Source of the DNA: Pseudomonas lactucae
GTDB lineage: Bacteria > Pseudomonadota > Gammaproteobacteria > Pseudomonadales > Pseudomonadaceae
Direction of reading: 5' to 3'
NCBI RefSeq assembly: GCF_016937615.1
Contig: NZ_JAFHKI010000103.1
Location: 1 to 60,714, forward strand
Length of the DNA: 60,714 nt
The translations under genes and the position numbers were made by a program. The notes beneath the pieces were generated by a model that saw only the letters and a list, made by a program, of their open reading frames with translations, was not told the origin of the DNA and searched no databases. Numbering within the stretch: the stretch's first letter is position 1; each line of letters begins with the position of its first letter. This document shows, in pieces, positions 51,892 to 60,714 of this stretch.

Positions 51892-51914
51892 ACGGGGCGC
51901 CTGGGGCGCCCCGT
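51892..51914. terminator. GC-rich hairpin between lptE and holA
   Basis: ACGGGGCGCC and GGCGCCCCGT form a perfect ten-base stem with a three-base loop. There is no T-run. It may attenuate holA relative to lptE. Confidence 0.5.
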
Positions 51915-51919
51915 CTGGC

Positions 51920-52525
51920 TTACTCGACAGGAACTTCAACAGGCGACTGTTTCGGTGTGTTGTCTTCGTACTCTTGCGCGGCTTTCAGGGCATCGGCGTC
52001 AGCCTTGGCCTTGTTGTCAGCAATGTGCTGCAGCTCTTCGAGTTTTTCCGGGGTCAGCAGTTGCAGGCGAATCAGCATGCGCTGGATCAGCTCGCGACGC
52101 ATTTCCTTGCGCACCTGGAGGCTCTCGGAGTCCGAACCCACCAGGTTGTTGCCGTCGTGGCTCACGACTTTCTGCACCTGAATCTTGTCACTCATCAGAG
52201 GCAAATGGTCGCGGCCTTGTATATCAAAGTTGAGCGTAGTCACGAGCTCAACGTCCGACGCGCGGCCGGCACTGGCGTAGCTGATGTTGCGCTGGGTTTC
52301 TTGCTCGTCGGCCAGGTACAGTTTGTAGGTGGCGCCGTTATAGACGTGTACGCCACTGTTTTCCAGCGCCTGACGCAGTTGAGTCACGGTCTCGCCGTAG
52401 GCGTTACGCGCGCTGACGTCGAGTTCCTTGAGCGACAATTCATTGGTGCCGGTGCCGCGCAGCTGGAAGCCGCAAGCGCTCAACAGAACGGCAAGGCCCA
52501 TTACCAGCAGATTGCGTTTGATCAT
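51920..52525 (-). CDS. lptE: LPS-assembly lipoprotein LptE
   Basis: The 201-residue outer-membrane lipoprotein (lipobox LLSAC, Cys18) plugs the LptD barrel and helps deliver LPS to the surface. The family pattern GFQLRGTGTNELSLKELDVS after the Cys and the long charged C-terminal helix are present. The C-terminal extension is acidic and disordered. It lies between leuS and holA. Confidence 0.94.
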   Translation of the reverse strand: MIKRNLLVMGLAVLLSACGFQLRGTGTNELSLKELDVSARNAYGETVTQLRQALENSGVHVYNGATYKLYLADEQETQRNISYASAGRASDVELVTTLNFDIQGRDHLPLMSDKIQVQKVVSHDGNNLVGSDSESLQVRKEMRRELIQRMLIRLQLLTPEKLEELQHIADNKAKADADALKAAQEYEDNTPKQSPVEVPVE

Positions 52526-52614
52526 TTTGTTGCTCCCCTTGAAACCAGGCGGGCCTTATCGAGGCCCTGAAGGTTTAGTTCGGCGCAGGGCTCAAGCCCC
52601 GCGCCCGATCCGAT

Positions 52615-55220
52615 TTAGCTGGCGACGATATTGACCAGTTTGCCAGGCACCACGATCACTTTGCGGATCGTCAGGCCTTCGGTGAAGCGCAGCACGTTTT
52701 CGTTGGTACGCGCGGCCGCTTCGATGTCTTCGCGGCTGGCGGTGGCCGGCATGTCGATCTGGCCACGCAGTTTACCGTTGACCTGGATCACCAGCGCCAG
52801 CGTGTCCTGGACCAGGGCGCTGTCATCCTGTACCGGCCAGCGCGCATCGATGACCGCGTCGCTGTGGCCCAGACGGCTCCACAGTTCGTGGCTGATGTGC
52901 GGCGTGATCGGCGCCAGCAGCAGGGTGACCGTTTCCAGGCCTTCCTGCAGCAGTGCGCGGTCTTGCTCGGTTGCCTGCGGGGCTTTTTCCAGCACGTTCA
53001 TCAGCGTCATCACCTGGGCGATGGCGGTGTTGAATTTGTGGTGCTGGCCGACGTCCTGGCTGGCTTGCTTGATGGCCAGGTGGGTGCTGCGGCGAATGGC
53101 TTTTTGCTCGTCGCTCAACGACGCCACATCCAGCTTGGCCGGCAGGCCCTGGCTGACATGGGCGTGCGCCAGGCGCCACACGCGCTTGAGGAAACGGTGC
53201 GAACCTTCGACGCCGGAGTCGGACCATTCGGCGCTCATGTCGGGCGGCGAGGCAAACATCATGAACAGGCGGCAGGTGTCGGCGCCGAACTGGTCGATCA
53301 TCGACTGTGGGTCGACGCCGTTGTTCTTCGACTTGGCCATCTTCTCGGTGCCGCCGATTTCCACCGGCAGGCCGTCGGCGATCAGCTTGGCGCTGATGAC
53401 CTTGGCTTTGCTGTCACGCTCCAGCTCGACGTCCGCCGGGTTGAACCAGGTGTAGGCGCCATTGGCTTCGCGGCGATAGTAAGTCTCGGCGATGACCATG
53501 CCCTGGGTCAGCAGGTTCTTGAACGGCTCATCGGAGCTCACCAGGCCTTCGTCACGCATCAGCTTGTGGAAGAAGCGCGCGTACAGCAGGTGCAGGATGG
53601 CGTGTTCGATGCCGCCGATGTACTGGTCCACCGGCAACCAATGGTCGGCCGCGGATTTCTCCACCAGGCCGCCCTCGTAGTGCGGCGAGGCGTAGCGGGC
53701 GTAGTACCACGAGGACTCGACGAAGGTGTCCATGGTGTCGGTTTCACGCTTGGCGGGCGCACCGCATTTGGGGCAGCTGCATTCGTAGAACTCGGGCATG
53801 CGCGCCAATGGCGAACCGGCGCCGTCCGGTACCACGTCTTCCGGCAGCACGACCGGCAGTTGCTCTTCCGGTACTGGCACGTCGCCACAGCTGTCGCAGT
53901 GGATGATCGGGATCGGGCAGCCCCAGTAGCGCTGACGGCTGATGCCCCAGTCGCGCAGACGGAACTGGGTGCGCGAGGCGCCGAGGTTTTTCTTGATCAG
54001 GGCGACTTCGATGGCGTCGAAGGCGCGGCGAAGTCCAGGCCGTCGAACTCGCCGGAATTGATCAGGGTACCGTGCTCGCCGTAGGCGTCCTGCCACGGCG
54101 CCGGGTTGGTATCGCCCGAGCTGGTACGCACGACCGACTTGATCGGCAGGTTGTACTTGGTGGCAAATTCGAAATCGCGCTCGTCGTGGGCCGGCACCGC
54201 CATCACTGCGCCGTCGCCGTAGTGCATCAGCACATAGTTGGCGACCCATACCGGCAATTTCTCGCCGGTCAGTGGGTGCTCGACGAACAGCCCGGTCGGC
54301 AGGCCTTTTTTCTCCTGGGTGGCGACGTCGGCTTCGGCCACGCTGCCGCCTTTGCAGTCGGCGATGAACGCCTGCAGTTCAGGGTTGTTCTGTGCGGCCT
54401 GGGTGGCCAAGGGGTGCTCGGCGGCCACGGCGACATAGGTGGCGCCCATCAGGGTGTCCGGACGGGTGGTGAACACCTTGAGCGCCCCGGCTTCGCCGAT
54501 CGAGTCGACGTTGTACGGGAACTGCACTTCCATGCCTTTGGATTTGCCGATCCAGTTGCGCTGCATGGTCTTGACCTGTTCAGGCCAGCCCGGCAGGTCG
54601 TCGAGGCTCGACAAGAGTTCATCCGCGTAGGCAGTGATCTTGAAGTAGTACATCGGGATCTGGCGCTTTTCGATCACTGCGCCGGAACGCCAGCCGCGAC
54701 CGTCGATCACTTGTTCGTTGGCCAGTACGGTCTGGTCGACCGGGTCCCAGTTCACGGTGCCGTTCTTGCGGTAGATCACGCCTTTTTCGAACAGGCGCGT
54801 GAACAGCCACTGTTCCCAGCGGTAGTAGTCCGGCTTGCAGGTGGTCACCTCGCGGGACCAATCCACCGCCAGGCCCAGGCTGCGCAGCTGGGTCTTCATG
54901 TAGGCGATGTTTTCGTAGGTCCACTTGGCGGGGGCCACGTTGTTTTTCATCGCGGCGTTTTCCGCCGGCATGCCGAAGGCGTCCCAACCCATGGGTTGCA
55001 GGACGTTCTTGCCGAGCATGCGCTGGTAACGGGAAATCACGTCGCCGATGGTGTAGTTACGCACGTGCCCCATGTGTAGCTTGCCGCTGGGGTAAGGGAA
55101 CATCGATAGGCAGTAGTAAGTCTCCTTGCCTGGCTGTTCACTGACTTCAAAGGACTTTTGCGCGTCCCAGAAGGTTTGGGCGGCGTTTTCTATTTCACGG
55201 GGCTGGTAGTGTTCGTGCAT
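52615..55220 (-). CDS. leuS: Leucyl-tRNA synthetase, frameshifted
   Basis: Class I synthetase, about 868 residues when restored. The HIGH motif is HMGHVRNY near residue 49, the editing domain and zinc-like cysteine cluster (CSCPKCGAP) follow, and the KMSKS loop is EKMAKSKNNG. The start at 55220 is MHEHYQPREIENAAQTFWDA. The first frame breaks after DGLDF (about 54025) and stops at 53997. The other frame resumes AFDAIEVALIKKNLGASRTQ to 52615. One missing base in the GCCGC(G)GCC run is enough. Since leuS is essential, this is almost surely a sequencing error. Confidence 0.96.
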
Positions 55221-55481
55221 GGCTACTTTTGAACTGAATAGGGGTGGCCTAATCCTCTTCGCAGCGTTGTCCGGGTAGATCGACACCAAAAAGCGGCGCG
55301 TGCATGCCCAAACCCTGCGGGAAGTGGAGTTACAGGAAGCGCCGTAGCATACATGACCCCACTCTATCGAGGGAAACCCTGATTACACGGTAAGGGCCGT
55401 CTGTCGCGGCGCCAGGCAGGCGCAGCCACGGGGGCTACGCTGTTTAGTGGGGAGCAAGTCTTTCTTCAATGAGGTGAGGGG

Positions 55482-55799
55482 ATGGTTGAATCGCAGCGAA
55501 TCGCAACGAAACCGGACATCTACGAGGGATTGATCGACCGCTTGGGTCGTGCATTGGATGCAGCAAGGACAGCAGGCCGATTGCGAGATGAACGGCCTGT
55601 GGAGTTGGAACTGCGCGGGTTGAGCCGCGCGGAGCTGGAACTGATCAAGGCTTACCTGGAACGCAATGAGCGCAGTGCGCCTCCGAGGGTGGCAACCCCG
55701 CCAGCCAAAGAGCCTCCGCACTCTGCCAAGGTGGTGTGGCTAAAAGACTTGCCGGCCGGTCGTGGCCCGGAAACACTCCGGTCCGCCCGCTCCAAGTAG
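55482..55799 (+). CDS. Hypothetical protein next to leuS
   Basis: The 105-residue protein is helical and charged (IYEGLIDRLGRALDAARTAG, LRGLSRAELELIKAYLERNE), with a Pro/Ala-rich linker and a basic C-terminal tail. GAGGTGAGGGG precedes the ATG. There is no cysteine, signal peptide or membrane helix. It is divergent from leuS and ahead of the YdcF gene. No family recognised. The 260 bases upstream to leuS hold no other gene that I see. Confidence 0.75.
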   Translation: MVESQRIATKPDIYEGLIDRLGRALDAARTAGRLRDERPVELELRGLSRAELELIKAYLERNERSAPPRVATPPAKEPPHSAKVVWLKDLPAGRGPETLRSARSK

Positions 55800-55897
55800 T
55801 TCACTCCCCGTGCAGCCGCACCCGTGTGTTATGTCACCGTAAAGATTGTCGCTAAACCCCGTTACACCTTAGGCTTCGGGCATCTTTGGAGATGCCG

Positions 55898-56659
55898 ATG
55901 CCTATTCGTTACTTCATCAAACAATTGCTTTTGCCGCCCGGCATTCTTTTGCTGTTGCTGGCCCTTGCCTGGTGGTTTCGGCGCAGTCGCCCACGGCTGG
56001 CGGGCTGCTGCTTTGCCTTGGGCCTGGGCGGCATGTGGTTGATCAGCTTGCCGGTGATGGTGGAGTGGGGCGCGCGAGTCTTGGAGACCGAGCCGCCATT
56101 GGCGCGTGAAGACTGGTCCACACTGGCCCAGCGCGCCGATGCTATTGTCGTGCTGGGTTCGGGGCGTGAGCGCGGTGACCCGGCATGGGGCGCCGACCAG
56201 CCTACCGGTATCGGCCTGGAGCGCCAGCGTTATGCCGCGCGACTGGCCAAGGCCTCCGGGCTGCCGGTGCTGACCAGCGGTGGTCTGCATTACGGTACGC
56301 CGCCCAGCGAGGCGCAATTGATGGCGGTGTCGATGCAGGATGACTTCGGCGTGACGGTGCGCTGGAAAGAGGAGCGCAGCCGCACCACCTGGGAAAACGC
56401 GCAGATGAGTGCCGAGATTCTGTTGCCCGAAGGCATCAAGCGTGTGGTGGTCGTGACCCAGGCCTGGCATATGTCACGGGCGGTATGGAGCTTTGAAAAG
56501 GCCGGCTTCACGGTGGTGCCGGCGCCGGTGGGCTTTTTGGGCGTGGACAATGCCCGACCGCTGGGCGGCTGGATGCCGGAGTTCAAGTCGGTGTGGCAGA
56601 GCGGGCAGTTGATCAACGAGGCGGTGGGGCAGATTGGTTATCGGGTGTTTTACCGATAA
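55898..56659 (+). CDS. YdcF/DUF218-family membrane protein
   Basis: The 253-residue protein has two N-terminal membrane helices (about residues 10-30 and 37-58) and then a DUF218 Rossmann-like domain (ADAIVVLGSGRERGDPAWGA, VLTSGGLHYGTPPSEAQLMA, RSRTTWENAQMSAEIL, VVVVTQAWHMSRAVWSFEKA). E. coli YdcF binds SAM, and ElyC/SanA-type relatives act in envelope biogenesis. GGAG six bases upstream supports the start at 55898. It converges on lnt. Confidence 0.88.
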   Translation: MPIRYFIKQLLLPPGILLLLLALAWWFRRSRPRLAGCCFALGLGGMWLISLPVMVEWGARVLETEPPLAREDWSTLAQRADAIVVLGSGRERGDPAWGADQPTGIGLERQRYAARLAKASGLPVLTSGGLHYGTPPSEAQLMAVSMQDDFGVTVRWKEERSRTTWENAQMSAEILLPEGIKRVVVVTQAWHMSRAVWSFEKAGFTVVPAPVGFLGVDNARPLGGWMPEFKSVWQSGQLINEAVGQIGYRVFYR

Positions 56660-56694
56660 CCAGGCATACCCACATTGGGTCCGGTGTGATTTTG

Positions 56695-58218
56695 TCAGAC
56701 GGTTTTGGCCATTCGGCCCGCCAGCAAAGCCCAACCAAACAACCCCAGGCACACAATGATCAGCGGCCACGAGCGCCATTGCAGGTACGGCGTGAGGTCA
56801 TGCATCGGCACCACTTCACCGTACAGAATGCCGCGTTCGAACTGCGGGATCTGCGCAGTGATCTGCCCAAACGGGTTGATCAGCCCGGTCACGCCGTTGT
56901 TGGTAGCGCGGATCATCCAGCGGCCGGCCTCCAGCGCACGCATCTGCGCCATTTGCAGGTGCTGCAACGGGCCGATGGAGCGGCCGAACCAGGTGTCGTT
57001 GCTGATGGTCAGCAACAGGTCGCTCTGGGCGGAGAGGCCGGCGGCGAATTCCGGGTACACCACTTCGTAGCAAATGAACGGTGCGATTTGGTAGCCCTTT
57101 GCCTGCAGCATGGCCTGGTCAGCGGGGCCACGGGCGAAGTCCGACATCGGCAGGTCGAAGAAGGCGATCAGCCCGCGCAGCATGTCCTGCAGCGGGACGT
57201 ATTCACCAAAAGGCACCAGTTTCTGCTTCAAGTAGGTGCCGTCACCTTCACCCACGACGGTGATGCCGTTGAAGTAGCGCTTCTGGTGGTGCACCTCCTG
57301 GCGGATCGGCACGCCGGTGATCAGCGCGGTGTGCCGGTCGGCGGCGAACTTGCCCATCATGCCCAGGTAGCCTTCCACCGATTCCTTGAGCACCGGCACT
57401 GCGGTTTCCGGCCACACCAGCAGGTCGACACGCTTGGAGGTGAAGCTCATGTCGCGGTACAGCGCCAATTGCGCGTTGAGCTGTTCCGGGTCCCACTTCA
57501 TGCTTTGTTCGACGTTGCCCTGAATGGCCGCCACGGTGAGTGGGGCGCCAGAAGGACTGGTCCAGGCGTGATGTTTGAGAGCCAGGCCGATGGCCCAGGG
57601 CGCGACCAGCAGCACCAGGCCCACGCCGACAAAGGCGTTGCGCTTGCCGGCCAGCAAGCGCGGCAGGTTGCACAGCAAGGCGGCCGTGAGCGCCAGGGCA
57701 AAGGAAATCAGCCACATGCCGCCGACGGGCGCCAGGCCGGTGAGCGGGCCATCGAGTTGGCTGTAACCGGAGTAGAGCCACGGGAACCCGGTGAGGAACC
57801 AACCGCGAAACGCCTCCTGGCCAACCCACAGCGCGGCAAACGTCAGCGCATCCGCCAGCGGTGCTTCATTGCGCCGCAGCCAGCGTGCCCATAACCAGGC
57901 GGGCAGGGCGAAGAACCAGGCAATGGCGGCGGTGAACAGCAGCATCAGGAACCCCGCCAGCAGCACTGAAGCGCCGCCGAAGTGGTGGATGCTGTAGTAG
58001 ATCCAGCTGGTGCCGGCGCCAAACAGGCCGAAACCGAAACACCAGCCACGGCCCAGCGCCTGGCGTGGGGTCAGTTCCCGCAAGCCCACATAGAACAATC
58101 CGACCGCCACCAGTGCAAACGGCCACAGATCGAACGGCGCCAGCGCCAGGGTAGTGATGGCGCCGGCCACCACGGCCAGCAAGTTACCGGGCCAGCCGGG
58201 GCGGGTTAGGCGCTGCAT
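56695..58218 (-). CDS. lnt: Apolipoprotein N-acyltransferase
   Basis: The 507-residue inner-membrane enzyme adds the third acyl chain to lipoproteins such as RlpA and LptE encoded here. An N-terminal membrane bundle (residues 1-200) is followed by a nitrilase domain. Its Glu is in LLVWPETAVP, its Lys in the KLVPFGEYVPLQ block and its nucleophilic Cys in IAPFICYEVVYPEF. It ends the phoH-ybeY-corC-lnt row and starts nine bases after corC. Confidence 0.96.
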   Translation of the reverse strand: MQRLTRPGWPGNLLAVVAGAITTLALAPFDLWPFALVAVGLFYVGLRELTPRQALGRGWCFGFGLFGAGTSWIYYSIHHFGGASVLLAGFLMLLFTAAIAWFFALPAWLWARWLRRNEAPLADALTFAALWVGQEAFRGWFLTGFPWLYSGYSQLDGPLTGLAPVGGMWLISFALALTAALLCNLPRLLAGKRNAFVGVGLVLLVAPWAIGLALKHHAWTSPSGAPLTVAAIQGNVEQSMKWDPEQLNAQLALYRDMSFTSKRVDLLVWPETAVPVLKESVEGYLGMMGKFAADRHTALITGVPIRQEVHHQKRYFNGITVVGEGDGTYLKQKLVPFGEYVPLQDMLRGLIAFFDLPMSDFARGPADQAMLQAKGYQIAPFICYEVVYPEFAAGLSAQSDLLLTISNDTWFGRSIGPLQHLQMAQMRALEAGRWMIRATNNGVTGLINPFGQITAQIPQFERGILYGEVVPMHDLTPYLQWRSWPLIIVCLGLFGWALLAGRMAKTV

Positions 58219-58226
58219 GTCATTCC

Positions 58227-59066
58227 TTAGCGGGCAATAGGAGTCAGGCGAATCAGATGGATACGACGGCTATCGGCATTCAGGATGCGGAAACGATAGG
58301 CGCCGATCTCGGTGATTTCGTTACGTTTTGGCAGGTGCCCGAACGCACTCATCACCAGGCCTCCGACGGTGTCGAATTCGTCATCGGAGAATTCGCTGTC
58401 GAAGAACTCGTTGAAGTTCTCGATCGGCGTCAGCGCCTTGATCAGGAAATCACCGCTGGGCAGCGGTTTGATGTAGCTGTCTTCTTCGACGTCGTGCTCG
58501 TCTTCGATGTCGCCGACGATCTGTTCCAGCACGTCTTCGATGGTCACCAGGCCGGCCACGCCGCCGTATTCGTCGATCACGATGGCCATATGGTTGTGGT
58601 TGGCGCGGAATTCACGCAGCAGCACATTCAGGCGCTTGGATTCGGGCACGAAGGTGGCCGGGCGCAGCAGGTCCTTGATGTTGAAGCTGTCGCCGTTCTC
58701 CTTGAGGATCAGCGGCAGCAGGTCCTTGGCCAGCAGGACGCCCATGACGTCGTCATGGCTTTCTCCAATGACCGGGTAGCGCGAGTGCGCCGAATCGATC
58801 ACGGCCGGGAGGAACTCCCGTGGGGTCTGGGTCGCCTTGATGCTGATCATCTGCGAGCGCGGGACCATGATGTCGCGTACTTGCAGGTCAGCCACCTGGA
58901 TGGCGCCTTCGACGATGGCCAGCGCTTCGCTGTCCAGCAACTTGTTCTGGTGGGCCTCGCGCAGCAGCTCCAGCAGCTCCTGGCGGTTTTTCGGCTCGTG
59001 GGCAAAAGCCTGGGTCAATTTACCCAGCCATGACTTCTGCCCATTGCTCGATCGGTCTTCGCTCAT
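58227..59066 (-). CDS. corC: CorC/YbeX-type CBS-domain protein
   Basis: The 279-residue protein has two CBS domains (MVPRSQMISIKATQTPREFL, HSRYPVIGESHDDVMGVLLA; then FVPESKRLNVLLREFRANHN, HMAIVIDEYGGVAGLVTIED) and a C-terminal CorC/HlyC transporter-associated domain. It is linked in the family to Mg/Co efflux and, with ybeZ-ybeY, to ribosome and envelope health. Cytosolic; no membrane helix. Confidence 0.94.
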   Translation of the reverse strand: MSEDRSSNGQKSWLGKLTQAFAHEPKNRQELLELLREAHQNKLLDSEALAIVEGAIQVADLQVRDIMVPRSQMISIKATQTPREFLPAVIDSAHSRYPVIGESHDDVMGVLLAKDLLPLILKENGDSFNIKDLLRPATFVPESKRLNVLLREFRANHNHMAIVIDEYGGVAGLVTIEDVLEQIVGDIEDEHDVEEDSYIKPLPSGDFLIKALTPIENFNEFFDSEFSDDEFDTVGGLVMSAFGHLPKRNEITEIGAYRFRILNADSRRIHLIRLTPIAR

Positions 59067-59111
59067 AGCGATTACTCTGAATCCTTTATCGTTACAGTTA
59101 ATAGGTGATTT

Positions 59112-59570
59112 CTAAACTTCGTCATCCGCATACGGATCAGGATGACCCAACTCTGCAAGCAACGTTCGTTCCAGTGCTTCCATTTCTTCGGCTTCGTCAT
59201 CGTCTATATGGTCGTAACCCAAGAGATGCAAGCAGCCGTGAATGACCAGGTGGGCCCAGTGGGCCTCGAGTGCCTTGCCTTGTTCCTTGGCTTCGCGTTC
59301 AACCACCGCGACGCAGATCACCAGGTCGCCCAGCAGCGGAATATCCAGCAGCTCATCGGGGACGTCGGCGGGGAAGGACAGTACGTTGGTGGCGTAGTCC
59401 TTCTGGCGCCAGGTGCGGTTCAGTTCGCGGCCTTCGGGCTCGTCCACCAGACGGATGGTCAGTTCCGAGTCGGCGGTGCGCTGGCGCAGGGCCAGGGCAC
59501 ACCACTCGCGGAACCGGGCTTCGCTGGGGGCGGGCTTTGTGCTTTCAAGCTGCAGGTCTAGCTCAAGCAT
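59112..59570 (-). CDS. ybeY: Endoribonuclease YbeY
   Basis: The 152-residue metal-dependent RNase takes part in rRNA 3'-end maturation and 70S quality control. The zinc site HGCLHLLGYDH and the preceding RQKDYATNVLSFPAD are intact. Start at 59570 (MLELDLQLESTKPAPSEARF) lies inside the end of phoH, overlapping by eight bases. Confidence 0.96.
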   Translation of the reverse strand: MLELDLQLESTKPAPSEARFREWCALALRQRTADSELTIRLVDEPEGRELNRTWRQKDYATNVLSFPADVPDELLDIPLLGDLVICVAVVEREAKEQGKALEAHWAHLVIHGCLHLLGYDHIDDDEAEEMEALERTLLAELGHPDPYADDEV

Positions 59571-60567
59571 CGCGGCGAACGTCCTTTGACAGTCCCTCAT
59601 CGCGGTGTTCGAAGCGCTCGTACGCTTCGACAATGCGCTGCACCAGTGGGTGGCGCACCACATCCTTGGGCATGAAGTGCGTGAAGCTGATGCCCGGCAC
59701 GTCCTTGAGCACCTCGATCACCTGGCCCAGGCCCGACTTGGTGCCCTTGGGCAGGTCGACCTGGGTAATGTCACCGGTGATCACGGCGGTAGAGCCGAAA
59801 CCGATACGGGTGAGGAACATCTTCATTTGCTCGACGGTGGTGTTCTGGCTTTCGTCGAGGATGATGAAGCTGTTGTTCAGCGTACGGCCGCGCATATAGG
59901 CGAGCGGGGCGATCTCGATCACCTGGCGCTCGATCAGCTTGGCCACGTATTCGAAGCCGAGCATCTCGTAGAGCGCGTCGTAGAGCGGGCGCAGGTACGG
60001 GTCGATCTTCTGGGCCAGGTCGCCGGGCAGGAAACCGAGCTTTTCACCGGCTTCAACCGCTGGGCGCACCAACAGAATGCGGCGCACTTGCTCGCGCTCC
60101 AGGGCGTCAACCGCGCAGGCTACGGCCAGGTAGGTCTTGCCGGTACCGGCCGGGCCGATGCCGAAGTTGATGTCGTTGCCGAGGATTTCCTTGACATAGC
60201 GCTGCTGATTCAAGCCGCGAGGGCGAATCATGCCTTTTTTGGTGCGCAGGGCCACGCTGGCTTCGGCCACAGGGTTATTGGCCAGGTCTTCCACAGCGGA
60301 CTCCTGCAGGTACAGGTGCACCGTTTCCGGTGACAGTTCACTGCCCTTGGTCTCGCGATAGAGGCGGCGCAGCAGGTTTTCCGCGGATGTGGTGTGTTGG
60401 GGTTCACCAATAAGCTCGAACTGATTGCCGCGGTTGCGGATCTCGATGCTCAGGCGTTGTTCGATCAGGCGCAGGTGCTCGTCGAACTGTCCGCACAGAT
60501 TGGCGAAACGGCGAGCCTCAAAAGGCTCGAGGAGGAAACGATGGGGTTCTACTATGGGTGCGTTCAA
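59563..60567 (-). CDS. ybeZ: PhoH-like ATPase (YbeZ)
   Basis: A P-loop NTPase of about 334 residues with Walker A GPAGTGKTYLAVACAV, Walker B FIILDESQNT and the TRIGFGSTAVITGDITQVDL block. It works with YbeY on RNA. The start is uncertain. A TTG at 60567 (NAPIVEPHRFLLEPFEARRF) gives the family N-terminus but has a weak ribosome site; the frame stays open to 60648, where another TTG exists. It is the first gene of the leftward row in this window. Confidence 0.92.
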   Translation of the reverse strand: MNAPIVEPHRFLLEPFEARRFANLCGQFDEHLRLIEQRLSIEIRNRGNQFELIGEPQHTTSAENLLRRLYRETKGSELSPETVHLYLQESAVEDLANNPVAEASVALRTKKGMIRPRGLNQQRYVKEILGNDINFGIGPAGTGKTYLAVACAVDALEREQVRRILLVRPAVEAGEKLGFLPGDLAQKIDPYLRPLYDALYEMLGFEYVAKLIERQVIEIAPLAYMRGRTLNNSFIILDESQNTTVEQMKMFLTRIGFGSTAVITGDITQVDLPKGTKSGLGQVIEVLKDVPGISFTHFMPKDVVRHPLVQRIVEAYERFEHRDEGLSKDVRRDA

Positions 60568-60670
60568 GGTCGCTTTTAGCCGCCCTTTGGCTGTTGATGT
60601 GAAAGAGAGAATAACGCCAGGCGCTGGTGTGCGAAAGCACTTATCCAACCCGAGTTCGGTGTAATTCCAG

Positions 60671-60697
60671 TGTGGGAGGGGGCTTGCCCCCGATAGC
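60671..60697. repeat. REP palindrome
   Basis: TGTGGGAGGGGGCTTGCCCC then CGATAGC, an exact copy of the 16-base REP core found at 49090. It is upstream of ybeZ at the window edge; a partner element may lie beyond. Confidence 0.8.
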
Positions 60698-60714
60698 AGT
60701 GTGTCAGCCAGTAC

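Overview
The window looks like core chromosome of a fluorescent Pseudomonas, most likely P. fluorescens group. The main reasons are the GC-rich codon use, the gene order nadD-rsfS-rlmH-mrdA-rodA-mltB-rlpA-dacA-ybeD-lipB-lipA facing phoH-ybeY-corC-lnt and leuS-lptE-holA, and the short REP palindromes built on GTGGGAGGGGGCTTGC. This species assignment is inference. No rRNA, tRNA, IS element, prophage structural gene or CRISPR array is visible.

Layout. 1-2.5 kb: a truncated unknown gene, an overlapping quinone-reductase/MerR pair and a solitary YhcG-type PDDEXK nuclease. 2.6-8.8 kb: a complete yjfI-pspA-like-yjfK-yjfL-yjfM-yjfC envelope-stress operon, expanded with a rhomboid protease and a K+ channel, and controlled by a promoter bracketed by two identical 12-bp palindromes. 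8.9-13.2 kb: a YcaC-type hydrolase, a TetR regulator and a permease/class-III aminotransferase pair. 13.6-18 kb: small proteins, a LexA/CI-like regulator, ppa, mtfA, a DedA protein and a GNAT acetyltransferase. 18-25.6 kb: the ethanolamine catabolic unit eutBC-eat-exaC with a sigma-54 promoter and its divergent enhancer-binding regulator eatR. 25.6-26.9 kb: a lower-GC islet with one unknown gene that resembles a type III secreted protein and is preceded by an hrp-box-like element. 26.9-36.5 kb: mpl-ubiX-lipoprotein, a MORN-repeat/C13-peptidase lipoprotein, a MaoC hydratase, lrgAB, a LON-domain protein, a DedA-PAP2 fusion and 3-methyladenine glycosylase. 36.6-49 kb: proA, nadD and the cell-shape, peptidoglycan and lipoate genes, then ldcA. 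49-60.6 kb: sltB, arfA, holA, lptE, leuS, a YdcF protein, lnt, corC, ybeY and phoH.

How the genes work together. The yjf/psp-like operon reads as a membrane-integrity module: a PspA coat protein, a rhomboid, a K+ channel and an ATP-grasp enzyme. The eut block turns ethanolamine into acetaldehyde, ammonia and then acetate. The 37-50 kb block concentrates elongasome (mrdA, rodA), septal and lytic (rlpA, mltB, sltB) and recycling (dacA, ldcA, mpl) functions.

Sequence quality. Seven genes are broken by single frameshifts (pspA-like, eatR, mpl, MORN-C13, rlmH, sltB, leuS) although both halves of each are fully conserved. leuS is essential, so most of these are probably sequencing or assembly indels. 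I annotate each as one gene across the shift.
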